64,000 nt of DNA from Actinoplanes derwentensis (lineage in GTDB: Bacteria > Actinomycetota > Actinomycetes > Mycobacteriales > Micromonosporaceae): contig NZ_LT629758.1 in the NCBI RefSeq assembly GCF_900104725.1, positions 5,904,501 to 5,968,500 on the forward strand. The letters are read 5' to 3'. Below are positions 16,324 through 25,635 of this stretch, one piece after another. The position numbers and the translations under genes were made by a program. Under the pieces are notes generated by a model that saw only the letters and a list, made by a program, of their open reading frames with translations, was not told where the DNA came from and did not search any database. Positions within the stretch are counted from its first letter, which is position 1. Each line of letters begins with the position of its first letter.

Positions 16324-18444
16324 GTGGGATTTCGCATCAGTCACAAACTCCTCCTCCTCGGTCTCGGTAGCGTGCTGATCACGGCTGTCGTACTCGTCGC
16401 CGTGGGCGCCTGGCAGAGCAGCAGGTTCGCCGACAGCACCGAGAAGGAGGTGCTCCGGCAGAATCAGGCCGCCCTCGGGCAGAGCGCCTCCGACGTCAGT
16501 GCCCTCGTCAAGACCGTCGGTGACGAGGTGCAGGAGGGCGTCGACAAGAGCATGAGCAGTGCTTCGGCGTTCCTCTCGCAGAGTGGCGGGATGCGAACCG
16601 CGAGCGGACGGGTCAGCTGGACGGCCACCAACCAGGTCACCCAGGAGGCGACCAAGGTCACTCTGCCCCGGATCGAGATCGGCGGCGACTGGCTGGGGCA
16701 GAACACCGACCTGAAGAAGGCCACCACGTTCGTCGACGACGCCAAGGAGTTGTCCGGGGCCGACGTCACGGTCTTCCAGCGGATGAACACGGCCGGCGAC
16801 CTGCTGCGGGTCGGCACGACCGTCAAGTCCGCGAAGGGCACCCGGGCCATCGGCACCTACATTCCGGCCAGTGCGGACGGTAAGGCCAACGCGGTCGCCG
16901 CCGCGATCCTGGCCGGGAAGACGTACCGGGGCGTCGCGGTCGTCGTCGGCACCCCCTACATCACCGTGTACGAGCCGATCAAGAACTCGTCCGGCGCGGT
17001 GATCGGCGCGCTCTTCGTCGGTGTGCCGCAGGCCGACGCACTGTCCACGCTCACCACGGCGATCAGCGAGACGAAGATCCAGACGAACGGCTGGGTCGCC
17101 GTCTTCAGCACCGCGACCGCGGACCGCGGCCGGATCGTCGCCTCCAACCTGGCGGACCTGGTCGGCCAGACCGCTCTGGACGCCACCGACGCCGACGGCA
17201 CCCGTTACGTCGAGGAGATCGTCACCAAGGCGCCGGAACTCACCGACGGCAGTACGTGGCAGTCCAAGTATCAGCTGGCCGGCGCCGCGGGTGCCCCGGC
17301 CGGTGACACCACCACCTCGGTCGCCTTCTACGCGCCGTACCAGTGGGCGGTGACCGTGGGCGGTTACGACGCCGACGCCGCGACCGCGGTGACCGTGGTC
17401 CGGGACGGGCGCTCCACGATGCTGCAGTGGTTCATGATCGCCGGGCTGCTGCTGGCCGTGGCCGGGGCGGCGCTGGCGTACCTGCAGGCTTCCCGGATCT
17501 CCCGCCGGATGGCGGGGCTGACCGGGGCACTGCAGCGCCTCGCCAACCACGATCTCACCGTGCGGGTCGACGACAAGGGTTCCGACGAGATCGGTGAGGC
17601 CGGCATCGCGCTGAACACCGCCGTCGCCGAGTTGCGCTCGGTGATGCAGGAGGTGACCACTGCCTCCGACGAGGTGGCCGGCACCGCCCAGCGGGTCACC
17701 ACCACCGGCGGTGAGATGTCGGCCGCGGCGGATACCGCGGCTGACCGGGCCGGGGCGGTCAGCACCTCGGCCGAGACCGTGTCGCACGTGGTGCAGACCG
17801 TGGCCGCCGGCGCCGAGGAGATGGGCGCGTCGATCAGCGAGATCTCGCACAACGCCCAGGAGGCCGCGCAGGCCGGCCGGGACGGGGTCGGCCTGACCGC
17901 GGCCGCCGCCGGGGTCATCGCCGAACTGCGGGCTTCCACCGCGAAGATCACCGACGTGGTGCAGCTGATCGCCACCATCGCCGAGCAGACCAACCTGCTG
18001 GCCCTGAACGCGACCATCGAGGCGGCTCGCGCCGGGGAGACCGGCAAGGGCTTCGCGGTGGTCGCCGGTGAGGTCAAGGAACTGGCCCAGGAGACCGCCC
18101 GGGCGACCGAGGACGTCACCGCGCGGGTGGCCGCGATCAACGCCGACACCGCGCGCGCGGTCCAGGCCATCGATGCCATCACCGAGCGGATCGGCCAGGT
18201 CAACGACTACCAGACGGCCATCGCGGCGGCGGTCGAGGAGCAGGCGGCCACCACCGCCGAGATGGCCCGCAACATCTCCGAGGCGGCCGGCGGCAGCCGG
18301 GACATCGCCGACGGCATCGGCACGGTGAGCGGGGCGGTGCAGAGCACCCGCGAGTCGGTGGCGACGTCGCACCGGGCAGCCGACGAGCTGACCGCCACCG
18401 CGCACCGGCTCACCGACCTGGTCGGGCGGTTCACGGTCCGATAG
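16324..18444 (+). CDS. Methyl-accepting chemotaxis protein with Cache sensor
   Basis: The 706-residue receptor begins at GTG 16324. A first membrane helix ([22 protein letters not shown], about 9-30) leads to an extracytoplasmic Cache domain (about 60-330; [14 protein letters not shown] and [23 protein letters not shown]). The second helix ([19 protein letters not shown], about 370-388) is followed by HAMP and a signalling domain with the conserved hairpin tip [21 protein letters not shown]. Such receptors drive CheA and imply flagellated spores, which are typical of Actinoplanes (inference). Nothing in the window encodes other Che proteins. The ligand is probably a small organic molecule but cannot be named. 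Confidence 0.95.
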   Translation: MGFRISHKLLLLGLGSVLITAVVLVAVGAWQSSRFADSTEKEVLRQNQAALGQSASDVSALVKTVGDEVQEGVDKSMSSASAFLSQSGGMRTASGRVSWTATNQVTQEATKVTLPRIEIGGDWLGQNTDLKKATTFVDDAKELSGADVTVFQRMNTAGDLLRVGTTVKSAKGTRAIGTYIPASADGKANAVAAAILAGKTYRGVAVVVGTPYITVYEPIKNSSGAVIGALFVGVPQADALSTLTTAISETKIQTNGWVAVFSTATADRGRIVASNLADLVGQTALDATDADGTRYVEEIVTKAPELTDGSTWQSKYQLAGAAGAPAGDTTTSVAFYAPYQWAVTVGGYDADAATAVTVVRDGRSTMLQWFMIAGLLLAVAGAALAYLQASRISRRMAGLTGALQRLANHDLTVRVDDKGSDEIGEAGIALNTAVAELRSVMQEVTTASDEVAGTAQRVTTTGGEMSAAADTAADRAGAVSTSAETVSHVVQTVAAGAEEMGASISEISHNAQEAAQAGRDGVGLTAAAAGVIAELRASTAKITDVVQLIATIAEQTNLLALNATIEAARAGETGKGFAVVAGEVKELAQETARATEDVTARVAAINADTARAVQAIDAITERIGQVNDYQTAIAAAVEEQAATTAEMARNISEAAGGSRDIADGIGTVSGAVQSTRESVATSHRAADELTATAHRLTDLVGRFTVR

Positions 18445-18485
18445 CGGGCGGGGCGTAATCCGGTTCGGGTCGTCGGTACGCTGGT

Positions 18486-19895
18486 GTGGTGACTGTTCGC
18501 GTACGCTTCGCCCCCTCTCCCACCGGCATGTTCCACGTCGGCGGCGCCCGCACGGCGCTGCAGAACTGGATCTACGCCCAGCAGCACGGCGGCGTCTTCG
18601 TGCTCCGGATCGAGGACACCGACGCGGCCCGTAACAAACCCGAATGGACCGAGGGCATCCTCGCCGCGCTCGACTGGATCGGCATCGAGCGCGGGTCGTA
18701 CGAAGGCCCCTACTACCAGTCCTCGTACGCTGCCGACCACACCGCCGCGGCCACCCGGCTGTACGGCGAGGGCAAGGCGTACTACTGCGACTGCACCCGT
18801 GACGACGTGCTGGCCCGGTCCGGCAACAAGCACTCCGGTTACGACGGCTTCTGCCGGGACCGGGGGCTCGAGTCGGGCGAGGGCCGCGCGCTGCGGTTCC
18901 GCACGCCCGACGAGGGCGAGACCGTGGTGGTGGACCTGGTCCGTGGCAAGCCCACGTTCGAGAACAAGCTGATCGAGGACTTCGTCATCGCCCGCTCGGA
19001 CGGTTCGGCGGTGTTCCTGCTGGCCAACGTGGTCGATGACATGAGCATGGGGATCAACCACGTGTTCCGCGCCGAGGAGCACCTGCCGAACACCCCGAAG
19101 CAGCAGCTGCTGTGGGAGGCCCTGGGCCACACCCCGCCGGTGTGGGGCCACGTGCCGGTGATCGTGAACGAGAAACGGCAGAAACTGTCGAAGCGGCGGG
19201 ACAAGGTGGCCCTGGAGTCGTACCGGGACGAGGGTTATCTGGCCGCCGCCATGCGCAACTACCTGTTGCTGCTCGGCTGGGCGCCGTCCGGGGACCGCGA
19301 GATCGTCCCGTGGTCGGTGATCGAGGAGGAGTTCCACCTCGAAGAGGTCAACCACGCCCCCGCCTTCTTCGACGTGAAGAAGCTGCGGGCGTTCAACGGG
19401 GAGTACATCCGGGCCCTCTCGGTCAGCGAGTTCACCCAGGTCTGCGCGCCGTGGCTGACCGGCACCGAGACCATCCCGGCGCCGTCGTGGGACCCGGAGA
19501 AGTTCGACACCGAGGTCTTCGCCACCATCGCCCCGCTGGCTCAGACCCGGATCGCGGTGCTCGCCGAGATCGTGGAGAACGTCGACTTCCTCTTCCTCGA
19601 CGAGCCGGTGCGAGATGAGACGTCGTGGGCGAAAGCGATGAAGGAGGGCGCGGCGGACATCCTGGACGGCGCGGCGGCCGCCTTCGGCGCGCTCCCGGAC
19701 TGGACCGCGGAGTCTTTGAAGGCCGCACTCGAGGCGGTCGGCGAGGCGCGAGGTCTCAAATTGGGTAAGACCCAGGCGCCGGTACGGGTGGCGGTGACCG
19801 GTCGGACGATCGGGCTCCCGCTTTTCGAGTCTATCGAACTGCTCGGCCGGGACCGTACGCTGGCTAGGATCTCCGCAGCTCGCGCCCGCCTCTGA
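18486..19895 (+). CDS. gltX: Glutamyl-tRNA synthetase
   Basis: The 469-residue class I synthetase charges tRNA-Glu. The ATP-binding HIGH equivalent is [16 protein letters not shown] (about 10-25) and the KMSKS equivalent is KLSKRRDK (about 234-241). In actinobacteria GltX usually also charges tRNA-Gln, later corrected by GatCAB; that is family knowledge, not visible here. GTG 18486 and GTG 18489 are both possible starts. A long hairpin lies just past the stop. It is separated from the chemoreceptor gene by 41 bp, with no sign of functional linkage. Confidence 0.98.
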   Translation: MVTVRVRFAPSPTGMFHVGGARTALQNWIYAQQHGGVFVLRIEDTDAARNKPEWTEGILAALDWIGIERGSYEGPYYQSSYAADHTAAATRLYGEGKAYYCDCTRDDVLARSGNKHSGYDGFCRDRGLESGEGRALRFRTPDEGETVVVDLVRGKPTFENKLIEDFVIARSDGSAVFLLANVVDDMSMGINHVFRAEEHLPNTPKQQLLWEALGHTPPVWGHVPVIVNEKRQKLSKRRDKVALESYRDEGYLAAAMRNYLLLLGWAPSGDREIVPWSVIEEEFHLEEVNHAPAFFDVKKLRAFNGEYIRALSVSEFTQVCAPWLTGTETIPAPSWDPEKFDTEVFATIAPLAQTRIAVLAEIVENVDFLFLDEPVRDETSWAKAMKEGAADILDGAAAAFGALPDWTAESLKAALEAVGEARGLKLGKTQAPVRVAVTGRTIGLPLFESIELLGRDRTLARISAARARL

Positions 19896-19903
19896 GTAGC
19901 TTT

Positions 19904-19949
19904 GCCGCTGTCGACGGCCCGCTGTTCATAGCCGGTCGTCGACGGCGGC
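19904..19949 (+). terminator. Hairpin downstream of gltX
   Basis: gccgctgtcgacg (from 19904) pairs with cgtcgacggcggc (to about 19949) over 13 bp with one wobble and an approximately 20-base loop. No T tract follows. It likely ends the gltX transcript. Confidence 0.6.
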
Positions 19950-20190
19950 GATGCGCTCCGTCACCAGGGTGACCACCGGTCCGCCGTTTGCGGGGGGTCG
20001 GTACTATTCGGCCGCTGATTCACGGCCGGTTCCGTCTTCACGGCCTTCTCTCACATGGTTCCCATTCACCCCGCCTCACATTGCGGGCGGGCCTGTGTCG
20101 GGGAAGTCTGGAGGCATGGGCGGTTTGCGCGGTTCCACCACCGGGCAGAGCAGCGACTTGTGTGGGTCCATCCACGGGCGGGGAGGTCGG

Positions 20191-20862
20191 ATGGTGCGGG
20201 GGACGTTCCACAGGCTGGTGTCGGCGACTGCGGCTGCGGCCGTGGCTCTGGCGTTGTCGTTCGGGGCGGCTCCGGCCGCTCATGCAGCGCCGAAGGCGGC
20301 ACCGAAGCCGACCGCGGTCTCGATTGCCGGCGCGGACGTCGCCGAGGCGATCGTGGTCCGGCAGGAGGATCGGCCGAAGCTTTTCCAGATGTTGATGAGT
20401 GAGGTCAACTGGCTGGCTACGGCGTCATCGTCGACCTCGTCGTCGACGTCGGCTCCGAAAGCGGCGAAGCTCGGCCCGAAGTACACGGTGACGCTCCTGG
20501 TGAAGGACGCACCGAATCAGGTCTACCACCTCTACCCGCTGGCCGCCGGTGGCCCGCGGGCACATCGCCCGGCCAAACAGCCGGGCGGCAAGAAGCCGGA
20601 GGGCTGGTTCTACGGCCGGCTCTCGATGCCGGAGGCGCTGCGACTCAGCGGCGCACCGGTGGACGGCAAGCCTGACGTCGTGAGCAACGGCATCGGCGGC
20701 GGCGTCGGGACCGATCTGGCCGCGGACGACGCCAACGCGATGACCGAGGTCACCCAGGCGTTCGGTGAGTTCCGGCAGTTGTTCCTGCTCAACGGAGCGA
20801 TCCTGCTGGTCATCCTGACCGGGCTGGCCGGGATGGCGTTCCTCATCCGCCGGCGGGTCTGA
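20191..20862 (+). CDS. Secreted, C-terminally membrane-anchored protein of unknown function
   Basis: The start ATG 20191 follows GGGAGG. The 223-residue product has a clear signal peptide (AVALALSFGAAPAAHA, cleavage near residue 31), a Lys/Pro segment, a Ser/Thr linker (SSSTSSSTSAPK), a middle domain (KYTVTLLVKDAPNQVYHLYPL) and a C-terminal helix (LLNGAILLVILTGLAGMAFL) ending RRRV. It is therefore exported and anchored with a tiny cytoplasmic tail. I do not recognise the domain. Its 3' end overlaps the convergent TetR gene by 20 bp. The 295-bp spacer upstream (19896-20190) holds only the gltX hairpin and presumably the promoter. Confidence 0.75.
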   Translation: MVRGTFHRLVSATAAAAVALALSFGAAPAAHAAPKAAPKPTAVSIAGADVAEAIVVRQEDRPKLFQMLMSEVNWLATASSSTSSSTSAPKAAKLGPKYTVTLLVKDAPNQVYHLYPLAAGGPRAHRPAKQPGGKKPEGWFYGRLSMPEALRLSGAPVDGKPDVVSNGIGGGVGTDLAADDANAMTEVTQAFGEFRQLFLLNGAILLVILTGLAGMAFLIRRRV

Positions 20863-21445
20863 CACTCTCCGGCTGTTCGGCGTTCCGCGAGGGCGCCGCC
20901 GTGTTCTCGACCAGGCGGACCAGATCCTCCAGGTCGGCATCGAACTCGGCGGCGCCCTCAAGCGTTTCCGGGTTCGATCCGGGCAGGCCGCCGGTGACCT
21001 CACCGGTCGTGTAACCGAGCAGGAACGCGCAGATCAGCCGGGCAGTCCGGATCACTTCGGAGCCGGGCACCCCGGCGTCGGCGAGGATGCCCTGCAGTGC
21101 CCCGGCCAGCCAAGCCGCCGCCGGGCCGGCCGCCGAGCGGTTCAGCAGCAGCGGGAAGGCACTGGGGTGGGCGCGGGCCAGCGAGCGGACCGCCCGGCCG
21201 ACCGCGCACAGGCGGTGCTGCCAGTCGATGTCCGCCGGATCGCCGCCCACGGCGACGCCCAGTTCCAGGTGCAGGAGGTCGACGAGGCCGTCGAGCAGTG
21301 CGTCCTTACCTCCGACGTACGGGTAGAGCGCCATCGAGGTGAGCCCGACCCGTTCCGCGACGGCCCGCATCGACATCGCCGCGAGCCCACGCTCGTCCAC
21401 CAGAGCCAGCGCCTGATCGAGGATCTGCCGTCGTTTGTCATCCAC
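20843..21445 (-). CDS. TetR-family transcriptional regulator
   Basis: The 200-residue protein starts MDDKRRQILDQALALVDERG. Its helix-turn-helix (LAAMSMRAVAERVGLTSMALYPYVGGKDALLDGLVDLL) is typical of the TetR subgroup with a TetR_C-like effector domain (TetR/TetR(D) architecture, LYPYVGGKDALL matching the LYWHVKNKRALL position). The C-terminal ligand pocket is Ala/Leu/Gly rich and gives no hint of effector. It is convergent with the anchored protein gene, so regulation of that gene is not obvious. Confidence 0.9.
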   Translation of the reverse strand: MDDKRRQILDQALALVDERGLAAMSMRAVAERVGLTSMALYPYVGGKDALLDGLVDLLHLELGVAVGGDPADIDWQHRLCAVGRAVRSLARAHPSAFPLLLNRSAAGPAAAWLAGALQGILADAGVPGSEVIRTARLICAFLLGYTTGEVTGGLPGSNPETLEGAAEFDADLEDLVRLVENTAAPSRNAEQPESVRPAGG

Positions 21446-21579
21446 CGACCCAACCAGACCAGTGCGACGGCCGTACGGGGGCGAAACGCGCCCGTAGCCA
21501 CCCCGTACTCACCCGATCGGGGAGATGCCCGGCGCCGGCCCCACGTCTCGCCGCCGCCCGGCAGTGCGGGCCGGCCGAC

Positions 21580-21801
21580 TCAGCACCAGCGACCCGGCGG
21601 ACGGCCTCGGCCGGCGGCGCGGCGGCGCGGGCGGACCGCGCCGTGCAGGTGGGCGCCAGCCCAGCCCCGCAGGTCGGTACGGCAACCGACCCGTCCCATG
21701 CCGGTCTCGGCCACCGGCTCCTCGTCGGCCGGCGACACTGCCGGGTCGTCGACGGCGGGATCCCTGTCGGTACGCGCGAACGCGTCGTCCCGTTCCATCA
21801 T
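21580..21801 (-). CDS. Hypothetical small protein (about 73 residues)
   Basis: Two adjacent ATG codons (21801, 21798) follow a strong GGAGG. The N-terminal half is acidic (MMERDDAFARTDRDPAVDDP) and the C-terminal half basic and Arg/Gly rich. There is no known domain. The ribosome-binding site is the main support; composition is less convincing. The rest of 21446-22083 shows no better gene on either strand. Confidence 0.4.
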   Translation of the reverse strand: MMERDDAFARTDRDPAVDDPAVSPADEEPVAETGMGRVGCRTDLRGWAGAHLHGAVRPRRRAAGRGRPPGRWC

Positions 21802-22083
21802 CTCGCCTCCTCGATCCGTGCCCTCGGCACCGGCTTCCGGCACCGCTTCCTCATCGGCACCGCGTCGCCCGGTGTGAGGTCCTGTCTCGCGTCGCGCCAC
21901 AGGACCCGTCCCCCGCCCGGACCGCCGTCCGACACCTTGCCAGGTCACCGACAGAAATCACGGGAGAGGCGCACCGCTACAGCGGGCAAATGTCATAAAA
22001 ACCCCTAAATCGCTCGGCGTCCGGTGCTTTCTCTCCTGTCATCCGGATGCCGGACGGCCGCACCGGCGTGCAACCCTGAGCCC

Positions 22084-23298
22084 GTGGCAGACACCGACAC
22101 CGGTCCGGCAGCGGCCGCCCGTCCGGACACCCCGGCCAAACCGCTGCTCCCGGGCACGCTACGCCGGATCGAGCGGCACGCTGGCGCCCTGGCCAGCTCG
22201 GCGGTGGCGCGGATGGACGAGACACTGCCGTGGTTCCGGGCACTCCCGGCCGATCAGCGGTCCTGGGTGATGCTCGTCGCACAAGCCGGCGTCCGGTCCC
22301 TGGTCGAGTGGCTCCGCTCCGGCGGCACGGTCGCGGCCAGCACCGAGATCTCCGACGAGGTGTTCGCCGCCGCGCCCCGGGCGCTGACCCGGGTCATCAC
22401 GCTGACCCACACCGTGCAGCTGATCAAAGCGACGATCGACGTCGCCGAGGCCGAGGTACCCGGGTTCGCCGAAGACGGCGAGCACGAGGCGCTGATCCAG
22501 GCGATCCTGCGGTTCTCCCGGGAGATCGCCTTCTCGGCCGCCCGGGTCTACGCGCGGGCCGCCGAGTCCCGCGGCGCCTGGGACGCCCGCCTGCAGGCGC
22601 TGCTCGTGGACGCCCTGCTGCGCGGCGACTCCTCCGACGTGCTGGCCAGCCGGGCCGCCGCCCTGGGCTGGGCGGACGCACCCCCGGTCGCGGTCGTGGT
22701 GGGCCGTTCCCCCGGTGGCGACATCAGCGCGGTGCTGCACGCGGTCTACCGGGCCGCCCGCCGCTCCCGGCTCGAGGTGATCGGCGGGGTGCACGGTGAC
22801 CGGCTGGTGGTGGTGATCGGCGGGGCCACCGACCCGGTCGCCGCCGCGACCGCGCTCGGCTCCGCGTTCGGCGAGGGCCCGGTCGTGGTCGGGCCCGCGG
22901 TCCCCTCACTGGACCAGGCCACCGAGTCGGCGCGCGCCGCCCTGGCCGGGTTCCGGGCGGCGCAGGCCTGGCCCGGGGCGCCGTCCCCGGTGGCCGCCGA
23001 CGATCTGCTGCCCGAGCGGGTGCTCTCCGGTGACATGGACGCCCGGCGCCGGCTCCGGCACGACGTCTTCGGTGCGCTGACCCGGGCCGGGAGTGGACTG
23101 CTGGAGACCCTGGACGCCTTCTTCGCCTCGGGGGGCGTGCTGGAGAGCGCGGCCCGGGAGCTCTACGTCCATCCGAACACGGTCCGTTACCGTCTGCGCC
23201 GGGTCGCCGAGGTCACCGCGCTCTCCCCGCTGGACGGCCGGGACGCCTTCGCGCTGCGAATCGCCCTGACTGTGGGGCGCCTCGACCCGGCTACGTGA
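22084..23298 (+). CDS. fasR: PucR/CdaR-type transcriptional regulator of fatty acid synthesis (FasR-like)
   Basis: The 404-residue product starts at GTG 22084. It has a long helical N-terminal region, a GGDEF-like/CdaR middle and a C-terminal PucR helix-turn-helix (ESAARELYVHPNTVRYRLRRVAEVT). It lies immediately before fabD, as do M. tuberculosis Rv2242 and Streptomyces coelicolor SCO2386 (FasR), the latter reported to activate fabDHPF. A 17-bp palindrome in the 159-bp gap to fabD is a plausible target. No typical sensor domain is seen, so the signal (possibly acyl-CoA/ACP state) is inferred. Confidence 0.88.
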   Translation: MADTDTGPAAAARPDTPAKPLLPGTLRRIERHAGALASSAVARMDETLPWFRALPADQRSWVMLVAQAGVRSLVEWLRSGGTVAASTEISDEVFAAAPRALTRVITLTHTVQLIKATIDVAEAEVPGFAEDGEHEALIQAILRFSREIAFSAARVYARAAESRGAWDARLQALLVDALLRGDSSDVLASRAAALGWADAPPVAVVVGRSPGGDISAVLHAVYRAARRSRLEVIGGVHGDRLVVVIGGATDPVAAATALGSAFGEGPVVVGPAVPSLDQATESARAALAGFRAAQAWPGAPSPVAADDLLPERVLSGDMDARRRLRHDVFGALTRAGSGLLETLDAFFASGGVLESAARELYVHPNTVRYRLRRVAEVTALSPLDGRDAFALRIALTVGRLDPAT

Positions 23299-23372
23299 GC
23301 GGGATCTCTCACCATCCGCCACACCACCAGCCAGCATAAATGGTGCGTAAGTTACCCAAGTCCACACCTGTT

Positions 23373-23389
23373 TTGTAGGAAACCTACAA
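23373..23389. promoter_or_regulatory. Palindrome upstream of fabD, candidate FasR operator
   Basis: TTGTAGG-AAA-CCTACAA is a perfect 7+7 inverted repeat. An extra half-site CGTAGGG follows at 23397-23403. It sits 69 bp before the fabD start in the only spacer of the regulator-fab cluster, so it is a likely control site. Confidence 0.6.
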
Positions 23390-23457
23390 CCCTGGTCGTA
23401 GGGTTTCGTCGTGCCCGGCTACCGCACAATGCCGTCTGATCCGGAAGAGTCGAGTCC

Positions 23458-24387
23458 GTGCTCGCCGTACTCTCGCCCGGCCAGGGCTCCCAGAAGCCCG
23501 GCTTCCTGACTCCCTGGCTCGACCTCCCCGGTACCGAGGCCCGCCTCACCGAGTGGTCCGCCCTCGCCGGCGTCGACCTGTTGCATCTCGGCACCCGTGC
23601 CGACGCCGAGGAGATCAAGGACACCGCCCGGACCCAGCCGCTGCTGGTCGCCGCCGCTCTGCTCGCGGCCGAACAGCTTCCGCTGGACGGTGTCGGCGTG
23701 ATCGCCGGCCACAGTGTCGGCGAACTGGGCGCGGCCGCCGTCGCCAGAGTGTTCTCGGCCGAGTCCGCGATCACGCTCTCCGGGGTCCGCGGCCGGGAGA
23801 TGGCCGCCGCCTGCGCCCTGGAGCCGACCGGGATGAGCGCCGTCCTCGGCGGCGACCCGGACGAGGTGGTCGCCACCATCGAGAAGCACGGGCTGGTCCC
23901 GGCCAACCGCAACGGCGCCGGACAGATCGTCGCCGCCGGTGCCCTTCCCGCACTGGCCGACTTCGCCGCCGCGCCCCCGGCCAAGGCCCGGGTCATCGCG
24001 CTGAAGGTGGCCGGCGCGTTCCACACGCCGTTCATGGCCCCCGCCGAGACCGCCCTCGCCGCCGTGGCGGCCGGGGTGACCGTGCAGGATCCGGCCCGCA
24101 CCCTGCTGTCGAACCTGGACGGCACCGCCGTCAGCTCCGGCACCGAGATGCTGAGCCGCCTGATCCGCCAGGTCACCGCCCCGGTCCGGTGGGACCTCTG
24201 CATGTCCACCCTCAAGGACCTGGGTGTCACCGGCATCATCGAACTACCCCCGGCGGGCACCCTCGCGGGCCTGATCAAGCGGGAGCTCAAGGGCGACGGG
24301 GCACCCGAGATCGTCACCCTGAACACGCCCGACGACCTGCCCGCCGCCCGCGATCTGATCGCCCGCATCCAAGGAGAGACACGATGA
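23458..24387 (+). CDS. fabD: Malonyl-CoA:ACP transacylase
   Basis: The 309-residue enzyme loads malonyl groups onto ACP. SPGQGSQKPGFL is the N-terminal nucleophile-loop signature and GHSVGELGA carries the catalytic Ser (about 85); the partner His is in AGAFHTPFM. The start is GTG 23458. The stop overlaps the fabH ATG by 4 bp. Together with fabH, acpP and fabF this forms the FAS-II operon, presumably activated by the upstream regulator. Confidence 0.97.
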   Translation: MLAVLSPGQGSQKPGFLTPWLDLPGTEARLTEWSALAGVDLLHLGTRADAEEIKDTARTQPLLVAAALLAAEQLPLDGVGVIAGHSVGELGAAAVARVFSAESAITLSGVRGREMAAACALEPTGMSAVLGGDPDEVVATIEKHGLVPANRNGAGQIVAAGALPALADFAAAPPAKARVIALKVAGAFHTPFMAPAETALAAVAAGVTVQDPARTLLSNLDGTAVSSGTEMLSRLIRQVTAPVRWDLCMSTLKDLGVTGIIELPPAGTLAGLIKRELKGDGAPEIVTLNTPDDLPAARDLIARIQGETR

Positions 24388-25334
24388 CCGCGGGATCCCG
24401 CATCGTCGCGATGGGCCACTATCAGCCCTCGCGTGTGGTCACCAACGACGACCTCGCCAACACCCTGGACACCAACGACGCGTGGATCCGGGACCGGGTC
24501 GGTATCGCCGAGCGTCGGATCGCGGGCAGCGAGTCGGTCGCCGACATGGCCGTCTTCGCCGCCGAGAAGGCACTCGCCACCTCCGGTATCGCCGCCGCCG
24601 ACATCGACATGGTCGTCGTCGCGACGTGCTCGGCCGAAGACCGCTGCCCCAACGTGGCCACCGCGGTCGCGGCCCGGCTCGGTATCAAGGCCCCGGCCGC
24701 GTTCGACCTGAACACCGCCTGCTCCGGCTTCTCCTACGCGCTCGCCACCGTCGATCACGCGATCAAGGCCGGTGCCTCCCGCAACGCCCTGGTGATCGGC
24801 GCGGAGAAGCTCTCCGACGTGGTCGACTGGTCCGACCGCACCACCGCCGTGCTCTTCGCCGACGGCGCGGGCGCTGCGGTGGTCAGCGCGGTCGCCGAGG
24901 GTGAGGAGGCGCAGATCGGCCCGGTGCTGTGGGGTTCCGCGCCGGACAAGGGCGACGCCCTGACCATCGCGGGCTGGCGGCCGTACATCAAGCAGACCGG
25001 CCAGGTGGTGTTCCGCTGGGCCACCACCGAGCTTGCGCCGTTCGCGGCCGAGGTCTGCCGGCGGGCCGGCATCGAGCCGTCCGAGCTGGCCGCCTTCGTC
25101 CCGCACCAGGCCAACACCCGGATCATCGACGGCATCGTGAAGCGGCTCGGCCTGAGCCCGGACGCGATCGTCGCCAAGGACCTCGTCGAGTCGGGCAACA
25201 CGTCCGCCGCGAGTGTCCCCCTGGCCCTGTCCAAGCTGATCGAGCGCCGCGAGGTGCCCTCCGGGGCGCCGGTGCTGCTCTTCGGCTTCGGCGGTGGCCT
25301 CACCTACGCCGGCCAGGTCATCCGCTGCCCCTGA
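24384..25334 (+). CDS. fabH: 3-oxoacyl-ACP synthase III
   Basis: This 316-residue initiation condensing enzyme joins an acyl-CoA primer to malonyl-ACP. The triad is visible: Cys about 112 in NTACSGFSYA, His in VPHQANTRI (about 240) and Asn in SGNTSAASVP (about 271). AAGGAGAG precedes ATG 24384. FabH in branched-chain actinomycetes prefers isobutyryl/anteiso primers; that is family knowledge. Its presence between fabD and acpP matches Streptomyces rather than Mycobacterium. Confidence 0.97.
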   Translation: MTAGSRIVAMGHYQPSRVVTNDDLANTLDTNDAWIRDRVGIAERRIAGSESVADMAVFAAEKALATSGIAAADIDMVVVATCSAEDRCPNVATAVAARLGIKAPAAFDLNTACSGFSYALATVDHAIKAGASRNALVIGAEKLSDVVDWSDRTTAVLFADGAGAAVVSAVAEGEEAQIGPVLWGSAPDKGDALTIAGWRPYIKQTGQVVFRWATTELAPFAAEVCRRAGIEPSELAAFVPHQANTRIIDGIVKRLGLSPDAIVAKDLVESGNTSAASVPLALSKLIERREVPSGAPVLLFGFGGGLTYAGQVIRCP

Positions 25335-25391
25335 GCAGCGGCTCTTTCTGGCTGACGACAATCCGCACCATAGAGAAGAGAGATTTTCACA

Positions 25392-25634
25392 ATGGCAACT
25401 CGCGCAGAGATCACCTCCGGCCTCGGTGAAATCCTCGAGGAGGTCGCCGGGGTGAACCCGGACGACGTCGCCGAGGAGAAGTCCTTCACCGACGACCTGG
25501 ACGTCGACTCGCTGTCCATGGTCGAGGTCGTGGTGGCCGCCGAGGAGAAGTTCGGCGTCAAGATCCCGGACAACGAGGTCCAGAACCTCAAGACCGTCGG
25601 CGACGCCGTCAACTACATCGAGGCGAACCACTGA
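25392..25634 (+). CDS. acpP: Acyl carrier protein
   Basis: The 80-residue acidic protein carries growing acyl chains on a 4'-phosphopantetheine attached to Ser40 in DLDVDSLSMVEVV. Length and helical layout are typical of primary-metabolism ACP. It begins after GAGAAGAGAG and is separated from fabF by one base, so ACP and FabF are translated together. Confidence 0.97.
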   Translation: MATRAEITSGLGEILEEVAGVNPDDVAEEKSFTDDLDVDSLSMVEVVVAAEEKFGVKIPDNEVQNLKTVGDAVNYIEANH

Positions 25635-25635
25635 C

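Noticed and set aside
16300..18405. 700-codon minus-strand frame opposite the chemoreceptor
   Set aside because: Low-complexity Gly/Arg/Asp translation typical of an antisense frame in GC-rich DNA; the plus strand encodes a complete receptor.
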